Part shown: positions 25,575 to 35,422 of the stretch, in pieces | Numbering within the stretch: the stretch's first letter is position 1 | How the letters are laid out: the number at the start of each line of letters is the position of its first letter | Source: JBEKTW01 sp049515655 | GTDB lineage: Bacteria; Bacteroidota; Ignavibacteria; UBA10030; SZUA-254 | NCBI GenBank assembly: GCA_049515655.1 | Contig: JBEKTW010000022.1 | Coordinates: 1 to 64,000, forward strand | DNA length: 64,000 nt | Direction of reading: 5' to 3' | The notes under the pieces: model-generated | The model's database searches: none | What the model saw: the letters and a program-made list of their open reading frames with translations, nothing else | Told to the model about the DNA's origin: nothing | Made by a program: the position numbers and the translations under genes

Positions 25575-26957
25575 TCACTTGAGAAATAACTCGACTACGG
25601 GAATTTCCACATTCGGCTTATTTACTGGCAGCGTGAGAACGATATCGTCCTTTATTGATTCTTCGGAGATCCATGTCGTTTCTTTCTGCGCGCTCATTTT
25701 CACCTCGGACGCGTCGTTGAGGAGCTGGGCGTAGCGTATCTTTCCGGCATACCCTTCAAGAGTGATCTGTTCCAGTGGCCAGTCAAGCAGATGAATGTAG
25801 AGTCGTTTCAATTCAGGATTGTAGGTAAGGAGAGAGTGTTCGGGAGTTTTGAATTCTGCCGGTGCCTGTGTACAGCCGTAGATCGAACGGCTGTTTACTG
25901 CCATCCATTCGCCGATTCTTTTGAGTCGCTGTTGCGCGCGATCGTCGAATGTGCCCCTTGCAGTCGGTCCCACGTTGAGGAGAAGATTGCCCCCCTTGCT
26001 CACGGTTTCGATCAGTAGGACCAGAAGCTGTTTCGTGTCCTTCCATGTCATCTCGTCCCGGTAGTACCCCCACGAGCCGGAGAATGTCTGGCACGCTTCC
26101 CACGGGACTCTCTTTCCGTTCATAGTTACCCACTCGCCTGGTTTGAACTGCTCCGGCGTCCGGAAATCCCATCCGCCCTCGACATCCAGCAGGTCGAGGC
26201 GGTCGTTGACGATGATGCCCGGCTGAAGCTGGCGCACCATCTTTAGCAGATTCTCCGAATCCCAATCATTTCTTCCTTTACCATGCTTGCCGGATGGAAA
26301 AGAATAATCGAGCCAGATGATGTCGATAGTTCCGTAGTTTGTCAACAATTCCCGCACCTGATCCTTGATATACTGTCGGTAGATCCTCATATCTCTGCCC
26401 TGGTTGAGTTTCTCATATTCTTCATCGGTCGAAGGGCTCTGCGGATGATTCCTGTCGATCGCATAATCCGGATGGTGCCAGTCGAGGAGGGAGTAATAAA
26501 ATCCGACTTTCAATCCCTCCCCGCGGAATGCCTCGACCCACTCTTTAATGAGGTCCCGCCCCGCAGGTGTATTGGTGGCTTTGTACTCCGTGAACTTTGA
26601 ATCGAAGAGGCAAAATCCTTCGTGGTGTTTCGCAGTAATGACGGCGTATTTCATTCCCGCTTGCTTTGCCATTCTTGCCCACAGGTGGGGGTCGTAGAGG
26701 TCGGGGTTGAACACCTCAAAGTATTTCTGGTAATCATCGTTGGTGAGACGCTCTATCTTCTTGACCCATTCGTGGCGCGCAGGGGAGGAGTACAGCCCCC
26801 AGTGGATGAACATGCCGAATCGCGCGTCGGTCCACCACCGCATGCGGGCTTGCTTTTGTTCGGGGGCCTCTTTAGGCAGCTGTGCCCGCGCAGGGCCGGC
26901 AAGGAGTAATGTCAAAACAGGGACAAAAACTGTCCGGGCGAGATTCTTGAGGGTCAT
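25575..26957 (-). CDS. GH29 alpha-L-fucosidase
   Basis: 460 residues, exported (FVPVLTLLLAGPARA). GH29 motifs: WWTDARFGMFIHWGLYS, YAVITAKHHEGFCLFDS, and FYYSLLDWHHPDY. The likely nucleophile is D217 in IDIIWLDYSF. A short C-terminal beta-sandwich follows. These enzymes release alpha-L-fucose by a retaining mechanism. It sits last but one in the minus-strand catabolic run, directly before GH97, and a second GH29 starts at 63244. Confidence 0.92.
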   Translation of the reverse strand: MTLKNLARTVFVPVLTLLLAGPARAQLPKEAPEQKQARMRWWTDARFGMFIHWGLYSSPARHEWVKKIERLTNDDYQKYFEVFNPDLYDPHLWARMAKQAGMKYAVITAKHHEGFCLFDSKFTEYKATNTPAGRDLIKEWVEAFRGEGLKVGFYYSLLDWHHPDYAIDRNHPQSPSTDEEYEKLNQGRDMRIYRQYIKDQVRELLTNYGTIDIIWLDYSFPSGKHGKGRNDWDSENLLKMVRQLQPGIIVNDRLDLLDVEGGWDFRTPEQFKPGEWVTMNGKRVPWEACQTFSGSWGYYRDEMTWKDTKQLLVLLIETVSKGGNLLLNVGPTARGTFDDRAQQRLKRIGEWMAVNSRSIYGCTQAPAEFKTPEHSLLTYNPELKRLYIHLLDWPLEQITLEGYAGKIRYAQLLNDASEVKMSAQKETTWISEESIKDDIVLTLPVNKPNVEIPVVELFLK

Positions 26958-27149
26958 AAGGCACCTTTTTGTTGAGATAAGGGTCGTGGAATGGTAAGAA
27001 GAAGAGGGACAAAATCAAAATGAAGAAAAAAACCGGAGAGGTTATTGTTGGGCGCGCACGTAGCGATCGATTACCCCGGGACACCGCCCGTTACTGCATG
27101 AAGTATGGCCGTCCTCGTACACTCCCATGACGCTTCGACATCCATCTTG

Positions 27150-28304
27150 TCAATAAACACATTTCCTGGCCTCATCGGCAAAAACCTTTAGAAGCTCAAT
27201 GTCAACTTCGAAGAAATGATCCGAGGGAGAAAGAATGTACCCTCCACCATCGCCTGCATCCTGAAAACATTGCCGCACGGTGTTCCGGACTTCTTCCGGG
27301 GAGCAATGGATAAAACGATGGAATTGATCGAACCCGCCGATCATGCACACTCTACGGCCGATCCGGCGCTTGGCCTCTCTGAGGTCCGCGTCGCCGCCCA
27401 TCGCCGGCGGCGTGAACGTTTCCATGGCATCGACACCCAAATCCGCGATTCGCTCCAGCAGCGGCATCATGCCGCCGCAGGTATGATACACGACTCTCTG
27501 CCCGGCTTCGTGCGCCATGAGAGTCAACCGGGCGTCGTAAGGAGCGACAAACTTCTCAAAGAGATCCGGAGAAATCACTGTTGAGGAAGCATCCCCGCCT
27601 CCAAGCTCGAGAAGGTCGTACTTCGCGCCACGACAGGATTCGAGAAAAACCTTTTTCCTCTGGAAGAGAATATTGAGAAACGCATGAACCCATCCGGGAT
27701 CCTCGAAAGTGGCCATGATGAGGTCTTCAATCCCAAACAGAACGGAGGCATCCTGCCAGCAGCCAGGCTGGCCATAGACGTCGAACGAATTCACAGCGCC
27801 GCGTACCATCCCGCGACTGCCGTATCTCTCCGCCTCGCGGTTGACCTCTTCAACGTCGCATTTGGGTTTTGTGGCATATCGTTCAATGATATCGATATCC
27901 GATTTCTCCTTGATCAACCGTTCTTTCACCCATGTCGTATGTTCATCGCTTTGAACAAGCATGGTCAGCGTTTTTTTTGGCGTGATAAACTTGTAGCGGA
28001 TGATCCTGTACTCCGGACTTTCAACAACCTCCGGGACAATCTGCCATGTATCGGAGCAGATGCGGCGGGGCTCAAGATAAGCCGGAACATGCTCAGGGTC
28101 GAAGTATTCTCCCTTGCGTTCATCCGGTTTGTGTGCGTTAATCCACAGAATAGGATCGAGGCCGAAGTAATCGAAAAACTCATCGTTGGAAATCCCGTTC
28201 ATCGACCGCTTCAGGAAAGAAGGCATCACATGATGTGTAGTAACCGGTAGTCGATCCGGCAATGCGCCGCTTAACACGGCAAGGAAACGCTGCTTAGAAT
28301 CCAT
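27150..28304 (-). CDS. Uroporphyrinogen decarboxylase (URO-D)-family protein, putative methyltransferase
   Basis: 384 residues of the URO-D fold: MDSKQRFLAVLSGALPDRLPV at the start, HTCGGMMPLLERIADLGVDAMETFTPPAMGG, and GGYILSPSDHFFEVDIE. True HemE proteins are shorter and carry different active-site residues. This branch resembles the MtaA/MtbA-like corrinoid-dependent methyltransferases often found in sugar and methoxyl metabolism. Putative metal ligands are the His and Cys of HTCGG. Its neighbours (SDR, oxidoreductase, GH29) place it in catabolism. A corrinoid protein is encoded at 62564. Confidence 0.8.
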   Translation of the reverse strand: MDSKQRFLAVLSGALPDRLPVTTHHVMPSFLKRSMNGISNDEFFDYFGLDPILWINAHKPDERKGEYFDPEHVPAYLEPRRICSDTWQIVPEVVESPEYRIIRYKFITPKKTLTMLVQSDEHTTWVKERLIKEKSDIDIIERYATKPKCDVEEVNREAERYGSRGMVRGAVNSFDVYGQPGCWQDASVLFGIEDLIMATFEDPGWVHAFLNILFQRKKVFLESCRGAKYDLLELGGGDASSTVISPDLFEKFVAPYDARLTLMAHEAGQRVVYHTCGGMMPLLERIADLGVDAMETFTPPAMGGDADLREAKRRIGRRVCMIGGFDQFHRFIHCSPEEVRNTVRQCFQDAGDGGGYILSPSDHFFEVDIELLKVFADEARKCVY

Positions 28305-28347
28305 CGTTTCTCAAATGTTCCAGCAAAGTTGTTGACAAAGTCTACTG

Positions 28348-29157
28348 CTATAATCTCCGCAGATGGAAGCCGCCGTCGACATTCAAAACCTCACCGGTTG
28401 AAAAGTCCAGCGCTCCCGAAGCGACGGCTCCAACTGCTTTCGCGACATCCTCGGGTGTTCCCCACCGTTTAATGGGGGTGAGTCCTTGTTCAATGAGCTT
28501 GTCATACGAATCCTTTACGCCACGGGTCATATCGGTCGCGATGATGCCGGGCCGGATCTCGTAGACGTTGATGCCGTACTCTGCCAAACGGTCTGCAAAT
28601 AATTTCGTTATCATTGAAACACCGGCTTTCGAAATACAGTATTCAGATCTTGATGGTGACGATGTGTAACCGGATATCGACGAAATATTAATGATCTTGA
28701 ATGGATAATGATACCCCGATTTTGCTTTTTCCACCATTTTCTTCGCAATGGTTTGAGTGAAGAAAAATGTCCCTCTCAAATTAATCGAGATGACGCGGTC
28801 AAAACTTTCTTCCGATGTTGAAAGGATATCCTCGCGTTTCTCCGGACCCACCCCGGCGTTATTTACGAGAAGATGGATGATTCCCGCATTGTGCTCTGCA
28901 AATTCGACCAATGCCCGGCGTTCGGTCTCCTTGCCGATGTCAGCCGGACATATCCATGCTTTTCGTCCGAGCGCTTCAATCTCCCGCTTAACTTCCGGCA
29001 ATCGCTGATGAGGGGAATTTCCGTCCGATGTCCCCGGCTTGGTCGTGGTGTTTGCATTGAGCACAATGTTATACCCGCCCCTTGCCAGCTCGATAGCAAT
29101 CGCTTTGCCGATGCCGCGTCGGGCTCCTGTCACCAGCGCATTTCTTGTCTCTTCCAT
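28348..29157 (-). CDS. Short-chain dehydrogenase/reductase (SDR)
   Basis: 269 residues with classical SDR motifs: TGARRGIG (10-17) for the cofactor, NNAG (99-102), catalytic S160/Y173/K177 in ISSIS and SEYCISKAG, and the end TGEVLNVDGG. It resembles 3-ketoacyl-ACP/2-keto sugar acid reductases in length. Next to a Gfo/Idh/MocA oxidoreductase and a cupin protein, it probably oxidises or epimerises a released sugar such as fucose or rhamnose lactone intermediates. It is cytoplasmic. There is a 43-bp gap to the URO-D gene downstream. Confidence 0.9.
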   Translation of the reverse strand: MEETRNALVTGARRGIGKAIAIELARGGYNIVLNANTTTKPGTSDGNSPHQRLPEVKREIEALGRKAWICPADIGKETERRALVEFAEHNAGIIHLLVNNAGVGPEKREDILSTSEESFDRVISINLRGTFFFTQTIAKKMVEKAKSGYHYPFKIINISSISGYTSSPSRSEYCISKAGVSMITKLFADRLAEYGINVYEIRPGIIATDMTRGVKDSYDKLIEQGLTPIKRWGTPEDVAKAVGAVASGALDFSTGEVLNVDGGFHLRRL

Positions 29158-29261
29158 ATCGGAATCCTTCGTTGTACGATAATCAGCATTGAAATGAAAA
29201 ACGGAATTTACCGGACCGGCGCATTCCGAAGCCCGTTCCGTTCTTCCTGTGAATTTGGCTG

Positions 29262-30407
29262 CTATTCAATCGGCGGTACATCAATCCATCGACCCTCTTT
29301 CGCACTCTCTTCGGCAACCCCGGCGAGCTGGATTCCTTTCGCCCCTTCGAGAAAGGTCCATCGAAATGGCTCATCCCTTACAACATGCCGGAGAAATAAT
29401 TCCCACTCGACTTTGAACGCATTATCATAATCCTGTGATGGTTGATATTCATCCCAGTTACCGCGATAGTCAATCGGCTGGTCAACATCCGGGTTCCAGT
29501 TGCACCGGGGAGTTTTGGAAAGCGGTTGGATATGACACCGGCGAAGGTCGGCGACAGCGGAGCCATCCGTCCCATCCACCTGCAGTGTGAGCAAGCCATC
29601 CCTGCGAACGCGAGCAGCCCAGGATGAATTGATCTGGCATACCACACCGGAATCGCAACGAAATGTCGCATACGCGGCATCATCCGCGGTACACGCATAT
29701 TCCCGTCCCAGCTCATCAAGACGTTGGGGGATATGAGTAGCGCGCACACAGGAAACCGATGTTATGTTTCCAAAAAGATTATCGATGAGATACCTCCAAT
29801 GCGCAAACATGTCGAGGATAATTCCGCCGCCGTCTTCTTTCCGGTAATTCCAGGATGGCCGCTGGGCGGATTGCGATCTTCCATCGAATACCCAGTAGCC
29901 GAACTCAGCACGAACGGAGAGTATTTTTCCGAAATATTTCGTATCGATCAAGTGCTTCAGTTTAATGATGCCGGGCAGCCACAACTTATCCTGCACAACC
30001 CCGTTTTTCACCTTTGCACCCGCAGCTTCTTTGCACAAAAGAACAGCCTCAGAAAAACTCGCCGCGACCGGTTTTTCACAATATACATCCTTCCCTGCCT
30101 TGATTGCCTTGAGAACGCTCTCGGCACGAAGTTTTGTGATTTGAGAATCAAAATAAATCCGGTAAGCCGGGTCGGAAAGGCATGTGTCGAGGTCGGTTGA
30201 AAACTTCGGGATAGCATTGGCATCGGCGAGAGCTTTGAGTTTGTTCTCATTTCTCCCGACAAGAATCGGATCCGGGAGGATTACCCCATCACTAATTTTC
30301 ACTCCGCCTTGCCGGCGAATGGCCAGAATGGACCGAATCAGATGTTGATTAGTACCCATGCGCCCCGTGACGCCGTTCATAATTACACCGACGGTAAATG
30401 TTTTCAT
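29262..30407 (-). CDS. Gfo/Idh/MocA family oxidoreductase
   Basis: 381 residues. An N-terminal Rossmann fold (TVGVIMNGVTGRMGTNQHL) and the EKP motif (DVYCEKPVAAS) identify the family, followed by the beta-sheet substrate domain (WNYRKEDGGGIILDMFAHW). Members oxidise or reduce sugar ring hydroxyls with NAD(P). It is in the operon between the cupin and SDR genes, so it likely acts on the same released sugar. A second member is at 37595. Confidence 0.9.
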   Translation of the reverse strand: MKTFTVGVIMNGVTGRMGTNQHLIRSILAIRRQGGVKISDGVILPDPILVGRNENKLKALADANAIPKFSTDLDTCLSDPAYRIYFDSQITKLRAESVLKAIKAGKDVYCEKPVAASFSEAVLLCKEAAGAKVKNGVVQDKLWLPGIIKLKHLIDTKYFGKILSVRAEFGYWVFDGRSQSAQRPSWNYRKEDGGGIILDMFAHWRYLIDNLFGNITSVSCVRATHIPQRLDELGREYACTADDAAYATFRCDSGVVCQINSSWAARVRRDGLLTLQVDGTDGSAVADLRRCHIQPLSKTPRCNWNPDVDQPIDYRGNWDEYQPSQDYDNAFKVEWELFLRHVVRDEPFRWTFLEGAKGIQLAGVAEESAKEGRWIDVPPIE

Positions 30408-30444
30408 GGCCTTTTCTCAGCCTGCACTGATTTTTGAGTTCACG

Positions 30445-30891
30445 CTATTTCAATTCTTCCATGTACTGCGGTGAGGCGCCTGCGGGAAGGGGCGGCGCAC
30501 CAACTCCGGCTTTCGGCAATGTTCCCTCCAGTTCCTGGCGCCAATGGGCAACATCGCCCGCCGGACCGTAGCAGTAGATCATCCTGAGAGGACTGTCGCC
30601 GACATTTGTGATTTGATGATACACGGTCGGTGGAATATAGACCGCCTGTCCGGAGGCCAGTAACCGGCATTCATCCCCCAGAACCATCTCTCCGTTCCCG
30701 TCCAAAATGAAGTACACTTCCTCCTGCTCCTGGTTATGCCACGGCACCTGACCGCCGTTGGGTTCGAGAGTAACGTAACCGATACAGAAATGTTTCGTCC
30801 GGATCGGAGACGATCCGCCGGCGAGATTTTGTGTCCGCCGTCTTGCAGGGTAAACACGGCCCTCGATGTTTTTTATATCAGCGATTATCAT
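30445..30891 (-). CDS. Cupin-domain protein
   Basis: 148 residues, a single cupin barrel. Motif 1 is VPWHNQEQEEVYFILDGNGE (H52, E57/E58) and motif 2 YIPPTVYHQITN (H92), so a metal site is likely. Possible roles include sugar isomerisation or dioxygenation; the sequence does not decide. It is located 37 bp upstream of the Gfo/Idh/MocA gene in the same direction. Confidence 0.85.
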   Translation of the reverse strand: MIIADIKNIEGRVYPARRRTQNLAGGSSPIRTKHFCIGYVTLEPNGGQVPWHNQEQEEVYFILDGNGEMVLGDECRLLASGQAVYIPPTVYHQITNVGDSPLRMIYCYGPAGDVAHWRQELEGTLPKAGVGAPPLPAGASPQYMEELK

Positions 30892-30998
30892 TGTTTATGT
30901 CTCTGTGATAGAATCAATAAGTGATGTCATGCAAAATCTGCTGTTGACCATTGCATCGTCGTCCCTCGGTCCTCACTCGAACTCAACCCCCACCCGAA

Positions 30999-31034
30999 CC
31001 CTCCCCCTTCTCTAAAGTTAGAGAAGGGGGAGGG
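30999..31034. repeat. Perfect 17-bp-arm palindrome between cupin and GH88-like genes
   Basis: The arm at 30999-31015 (CCCTCCCCCTTCTCTAA) pairs perfectly with 31018-31034 across a 2-nt loop. It is flanked by further C-rich then G-rich sequence. It may be a dispersed REP element and would also fold strongly in the transcript between GH88-like and cupin genes. Confidence 0.8.
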
Positions 31035-31055
31035 CAGGGAGAGGGATGAGTTCAG

Positions 31056-32444
31056 TCAGATATTACCGTTAAGGCTCTTCCAGAACACGAGGTACGGTTC
31101 ATCGTTAATGATCCGCTGGAGATAGAGTGCAACTTCTCGCGCGTGATAATCTCCCCACATACTTGATTCGCCGCATGGTATCTTATGACCTTTGGGAATA
31201 TGATCCCATCCATTTGGTCTGTGGTAAACCGAGTGAAGAATTAATCCCTCATGATTTTCATTTTCATTCAGATATGGAGGTAGCAGTAACGATTCAAGCA
31301 CTGTGAGACCCGATTGCCAATAGCGGTTGCCATTCTTTTCATCCCCGGTGGTTCTCAGATAATGCCCCAACCGGAGAAGTCCCTGAGCTGCGACGGCCGC
31401 TGCAGAGCTATCGACGGGTTCGTAATCATTAAAGGGATCGGCCGGTCGGGACAAATAATCGCCGAGTCTATGCAACAACGGAGCGCCGGTATCCCAGTAA
31501 GGAATTCCGTCGGCGGGAGTGAATTCGATATAAAAATCACTTGTCGCTTGAGCCGCTTTACGCATCATTTCCAGGATTTGGGTCTTGCCGCCAAAGGGTT
31601 GGTATTCAGCATCGGAGAGCGTGTCGAGGAACTCCAATTGCTCGGCAATGCCGCACATGATCCACGCAAGACCCCGCGTCCAGGTTGTAAACGGCGAATA
31701 TCCCTGCTGCGAATTAGGACAACGGTAAGAGCCGTCGTTAAAAATGCTTTCATGGGCAACGCGTCCCCGGATATCGAATGCGTCTCTTCCTTCGCCATAA
31801 TAGACGGAATATCTTGCGGTCGCGCGAGCATGTTCAATGAGGCGACCAAGAAGATTGACTTCCCGGTCGTTTTCTTCGAGTAAAACATGGCCTAGCCGAT
31901 GGCTCATTCCCACCACACGCAGCGACCGTATTGTGTCTGCGAATAACGAGTGCGGCCCGTTAAAGGAATAAATATAACCGCCTCCATCCTTGATATGCGT
32001 CCAGCGCCTGGCCTGGATAGCTCCGGAAATCTTTACGGCTAGTTCATAGAAGCGCCGCTCCCAGACATTGTTCGCTATTTTTCCCTCATTCATCATCCGA
32101 AGGAGGTTGCCATACGTGCTGACAATGTTGAATCCATGATCATGAACGCCGACATGACTGATATGCTTTGCCATGTACCGAAGAGTATTCTGTTTCCCCA
32201 TTTCAAGGAAGGCCGGATCACCCATGGCATCGAATTGAAGGAGCGCCGACCCAAATTGAAAACCCTGAGTCCACTCTGTCCATCCCCGGGACACATATTT
32301 CCCTTCTCTCGTGAAAACGGGTGAACCTGAGCCCGGGTCCCATGTCCTTTCAACCTGGAGAATTTTGGACCCTGATAATTCAAACAATTTGTTCAATCCG
32401 GATTGCAGAGCCCGGGGTGTTATTGACATGTTAATTTTTATCAT
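31056..32444 (-). CDS. GH88-like (unsaturated uronyl hydrolase type) six-hairpin glycosidase
   Basis: The ATG at 32444 (MIKINMSITPRAL) with AGGTGGG upstream is preferred; the open frame extends higher, but those codons come from an A/T-rich repeat. About 462 residues form an (alpha/alpha)6 barrel with WTEWTQGFQFGSALLQFD, HDHGFNIVSTYGNLL, and SQQGYSPFTTWTRGLAWIM, the last close to the GH88 active-site helix. No signal peptide is visible, so it likely acts in the cytoplasm on unsaturated uronic acid oligosaccharides or related disaccharides. It is the first gene of the minus-strand run and is divergent from the symporter gene. Confidence 0.75.
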   Translation of the reverse strand: MIKINMSITPRALQSGLNKLFELSGSKILQVERTWDPGSGSPVFTREGKYVSRGWTEWTQGFQFGSALLQFDAMGDPAFLEMGKQNTLRYMAKHISHVGVHDHGFNIVSTYGNLLRMMNEGKIANNVWERRFYELAVKISGAIQARRWTHIKDGGGYIYSFNGPHSLFADTIRSLRVVGMSHRLGHVLLEENDREVNLLGRLIEHARATARYSVYYGEGRDAFDIRGRVAHESIFNDGSYRCPNSQQGYSPFTTWTRGLAWIMCGIAEQLEFLDTLSDAEYQPFGGKTQILEMMRKAAQATSDFYIEFTPADGIPYWDTGAPLLHRLGDYLSRPADPFNDYEPVDSSAAAVAAQGLLRLGHYLRTTGDEKNGNRYWQSGLTVLESLLLPPYLNENENHEGLILHSVYHRPNGWDHIPKGHKIPCGESSMWGDYHAREVALYLQRIINDEPYLVFWKSLNGNI

Positions 32445-32681
32445 AGGCCCACCTACGGCTAATTGCGGATTTCGGATTGAGGATTGGGGATTTCGGAATA
32501 CACTGCTTCCCCGTGGGATAAGGGCGTCGAATTCAGCGAACATCGACTCTTTGCCTGTTCCATTCCGTTCTTCATACGTCGGTCAGTTTATTGAAAATAA
32601 GAAATTCTTCTGAAGGAAACTACTGCCGGGTAACCTGAAAACATTTGTGCTGCCCTTCCATCGAAGAATTCCTTCTCAAAG

Positions 32682-32710
32682 TTGACTTATAGCGGAGGCA
32701 TGCATATATT
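32682..32710 (+). promoter_or_regulatory. Putative sigma-70-type promoter of the symporter operon
   Basis: TTGACT (32682-32687) and TATATT (32705-32710) are separated by 17 bp. Transcription would begin near 32717, only about five bases before the ATG at 32722, and there is no ribosome site, so the message may be leaderless. Confidence 0.45.
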
Positions 32711-32721
32711 AAGCGAGCTTC

Positions 32722-34620
32722 ATGAATACTGTCAATATATATGATTATCTGGTCATCGGTGCGTACTTTCTTTTTATGCTCGGGATCGGCATCTATTTCA
32801 TGCGGTTCAACAAGGGGGGAAAGGAGTATTTTGCCGGCGGAAGCATGATCCCATGGTGGGTCTCCGGGATGACGCTGTACATGGCAAATTTCAGCGCATG
32901 GACCTTTACCGGGGCCGCTGGATTTGCGTACAAAACAACCTGGTTTGCGATTCTCTATTTCGGCATCTGGTCAGTCGCGTATTTCACCGGCTCGCAGCTT
33001 ACTGCGTCAAAATGGAGGCGCACCCGCTCCATCTCCCCGGTCGAATATACTCACACACGGTTCAACGTGTACACACAGCAATTTCTGAGCTGGGTAATAG
33101 CAATCAACTTCACGTTGACGGCGGGCGTTCAGCTCGCCGCCACCTGCAAACTGCTCGCACCCGTGATGGGACTCGACATGACACTCGTCACGGTCGTCAC
33201 CGGCGTTGTCATCCTGCTCTATACTTTTCTCGGAGGGCTTTGGGCTGTATCGATTACCGACGTAGTGCAGGGAGTTCTCCTTCTCAGTATCACGTTCACC
33301 ATTCTCCCTCATGCGCTCGGTTTGGTGGGAGGAGTGCAAAACCTCATCAAGGCTCTGCCCGCTCTTTCGCTCAATCAAACATATAACAACGTGCATTACA
33401 CGGAGCACTGGCTTGTCGCGATCTTTATTATCATGTGTATTGGAACTGCTCAAGGCGGCGCGCAGCGTTTCTACAGCGTCAAAGACGAGCGCGACGCAAA
33501 ACGCGTCGGGAAAATGGCCGGCATTCTCTTTCTTACCGTACCTTTTGTGTTTGGGGTCCCTCCCCTGGTTGCGAGAGTGATCTGGCCCGACCTGTCGCAG
33601 GTAGATTTCTTCAAACCATACATCAACAAAAACCCGCAGGACCTGGTATTTGTCGGTATTTGTTTAAAACTTCTACCCAACGGTCTCATCGGAGTTTTTC
33701 TTGCGGCCATGTTGGCATCAACAATGAGCGCTTTGAGCAACGTCTATAACATGGTGTCTTCTGTTCTGTCGCGCGATGTGTATCAGGGACTGTTCCGTCC
33801 CCGAATGACCGACAAAGACCTCCTCCGGGTCGGCAGGGGGTTCTCCGTCGTCATCGGAATTGCCGTCACAGTTTTTGCGGTAAGTTTCGTTAACAGCAAA
33901 TTCGGCATCTTTAACCAGATGCAGACGTTTTTTACCCTGTTCAATGTTCCCGTCATTGTTCCGCTGGCATTCGGTTTGCTGTTCCGCAATCCCCCGAAGT
34001 GGTCTGCGGTCGCCGCGACATCGTGGGGGCTCGTCGTCGGATCGACGGCACGGTTTGTCCTCGGATGGGACCTCGGACCGCAGGTTTACTTATCGTTCGT
34101 TCTCACGGCAGGAATATTTCTCTCTTCCCGTCTGACGGGAGAGCTTTATAAGACAAAAAAAATGACGCTTGCTCTTCTGGCTTTCTGTTTTGCAGTCGGG
34201 ATCGGAATACTCTTTACATTGACAATTACCGACAAGGGGCTTCCAGCGGCATTCCCGCTGGCAATTTTGAGCAGTGTCGTCCTCGGAATCAGCTTGTATG
34301 GATTTGCCGGGCTGTTCGCGTCCGATTCTGTGGAAGATAAACAAACGGTGAAAGAGTTTTTCAAGAAGCTGGACACTCCGGTCGACGTTGCCGCCGAGGT
34401 CTTTGGCGCGGGGAAAAAGCAGATATCGACGTTTCCCATTGTCGGGACCATCATTGTTGCCATGGGGCTTCTCATGAGTCTGATTTTTCTGACGAATATA
34501 CCCCACGACCAGTTGACGATTCTCGCTGCAATGATCACCATTATGATATCGATAGGAGCGATGATGATTTACTTCGGCAAGAAATCAGAGATACGCGGAG
34601 CGTCCGGTGCCGCCTCTTGA
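32722..34620 (+). CDS. Sodium/solute symporter (SSS) family transporter
   Basis: 632 residues with about 13-14 hydrophobic helices. The N-terminus (YDYLVIGAYFLFMLGIGIYF) and the helix VSGMTLYMANFSAWTFTGAAGFAY are typical of SSS sugar porters, as is LAAMLASTMSALSNVYNMVSSV (sodium-site region). It probably imports a monosaccharide or small oligosaccharide with sodium. Its stop overlaps the next gene by 14 bp, so the downstream isomerase is translationally coupled. It heads the plus-strand catabolic operon. Confidence 0.92.
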   Translation: MNTVNIYDYLVIGAYFLFMLGIGIYFMRFNKGGKEYFAGGSMIPWWVSGMTLYMANFSAWTFTGAAGFAYKTTWFAILYFGIWSVAYFTGSQLTASKWRRTRSISPVEYTHTRFNVYTQQFLSWVIAINFTLTAGVQLAATCKLLAPVMGLDMTLVTVVTGVVILLYTFLGGLWAVSITDVVQGVLLLSITFTILPHALGLVGGVQNLIKALPALSLNQTYNNVHYTEHWLVAIFIIMCIGTAQGGAQRFYSVKDERDAKRVGKMAGILFLTVPFVFGVPPLVARVIWPDLSQVDFFKPYINKNPQDLVFVGICLKLLPNGLIGVFLAAMLASTMSALSNVYNMVSSVLSRDVYQGLFRPRMTDKDLLRVGRGFSVVIGIAVTVFAVSFVNSKFGIFNQMQTFFTLFNVPVIVPLAFGLLFRNPPKWSAVAATSWGLVVGSTARFVLGWDLGPQVYLSFVLTAGIFLSSRLTGELYKTKKMTLALLAFCFAVGIGILFTLTITDKGLPAAFPLAILSSVVLGISLYGFAGLFASDSVEDKQTVKEFFKKLDTPVDVAAEVFGAGKKQISTFPIVGTIIVAMGLLMSLIFLTNIPHDQLTILAAMITIMISIGAMMIYFGKKSEIRGASGAAS

Positions 34621-35422
34621 GATAGGGATCGTGAGCGATGAGGTATCCGCGATTTTCCGTGAGGCGGTCGGCCACGCGAAGAGTTGGGGTGTTTCACTCT
34701 TCGAGCTTCGCTGCCTCCGGACCGGCCGCGTACCGAATGTCACACAATCTGAACTGCGTGAGGTCCAGGACATTGTCGAGAGCGAGAATTTGAAAATCAC
34801 TGCCCTCTCGCCTGGCATTTTCAAACATTTCATCTCGCAAGAGGATAAAACTGAGCATGAGCTTGACACCGTTCTCCCCGCGACTATTACGCTGGCAAAA
34901 GAATTGGGGACGCCGCTTATAATCGTTTTTGGATTTATTCGTGAACCAAACGAACCAACCGGAAATTTCGGCAAAGCTGTGGAATACATGAGCGAAGCAG
35001 TTCATATTGCAGAACAATACGATGTTCGTATCGCAATCGAAAATGAGCCGGGGTTCTGGTGCGATACGGGCTCGGCCACGGCAAGGTTTGTCAAATGTGT
35101 CGGTTCGAAGGCGCTCGGTGTAAATTGGGATCCCGCCAATGCCGTCGGCACGGGTGAACGGCCTTTCCCGGAAGGGTATCGCGCAGTCAAGGATTTCGTA
35201 TTCAATATCCATGTCAAGGACACGAGGGAAAATGCACTGGTGAAGTGTGTTCCGGTCGGAGAAGGAGTGGTTAATTGGCGCGAGCAGCTCCGTGCCCTTT
35301 CGGAAGATACGGCACTCCGGCATGTGACCATTGAAACTCATTGCACGCCGCTTGTAGAAAAATCACGACAAAATGTGGAAACGGTAAGAAACTATTTACG
35401 GGAATTCAACCGTGACGATTGA
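34607..35422 (+). CDS. Sugar phosphate isomerase/epimerase (TIM barrel)
   Basis: 271 residues, starting with GTG inside the symporter gene. The fold is that of the AP-endonuclease-2/xylose-isomerase-like superfamily: EIGIVSDEVSAIFREAV, VRIAIENEPGFW with a metal-ligand Glu, GVNWDPANAVG with a ligand Asp, and NIHVKD with a ligand His. Likely job: keto/aldo isomerisation or epimerisation of the imported sugar. It is coupled by overlaps on both sides (14 bp upstream, 11 bp downstream). Confidence 0.88.
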   Translation: MPPLEIGIVSDEVSAIFREAVGHAKSWGVSLFELRCLRTGRVPNVTQSELREVQDIVESENLKITALSPGIFKHFISQEDKTEHELDTVLPATITLAKELGTPLIIVFGFIREPNEPTGNFGKAVEYMSEAVHIAEQYDVRIAIENEPGFWCDTGSATARFVKCVGSKALGVNWDPANAVGTGERPFPEGYRAVKDFVFNIHVKDTRENALVKCVPVGEGVVNWREQLRALSEDTALRHVTIETHCTPLVEKSRQNVETVRNYLREFNRDD

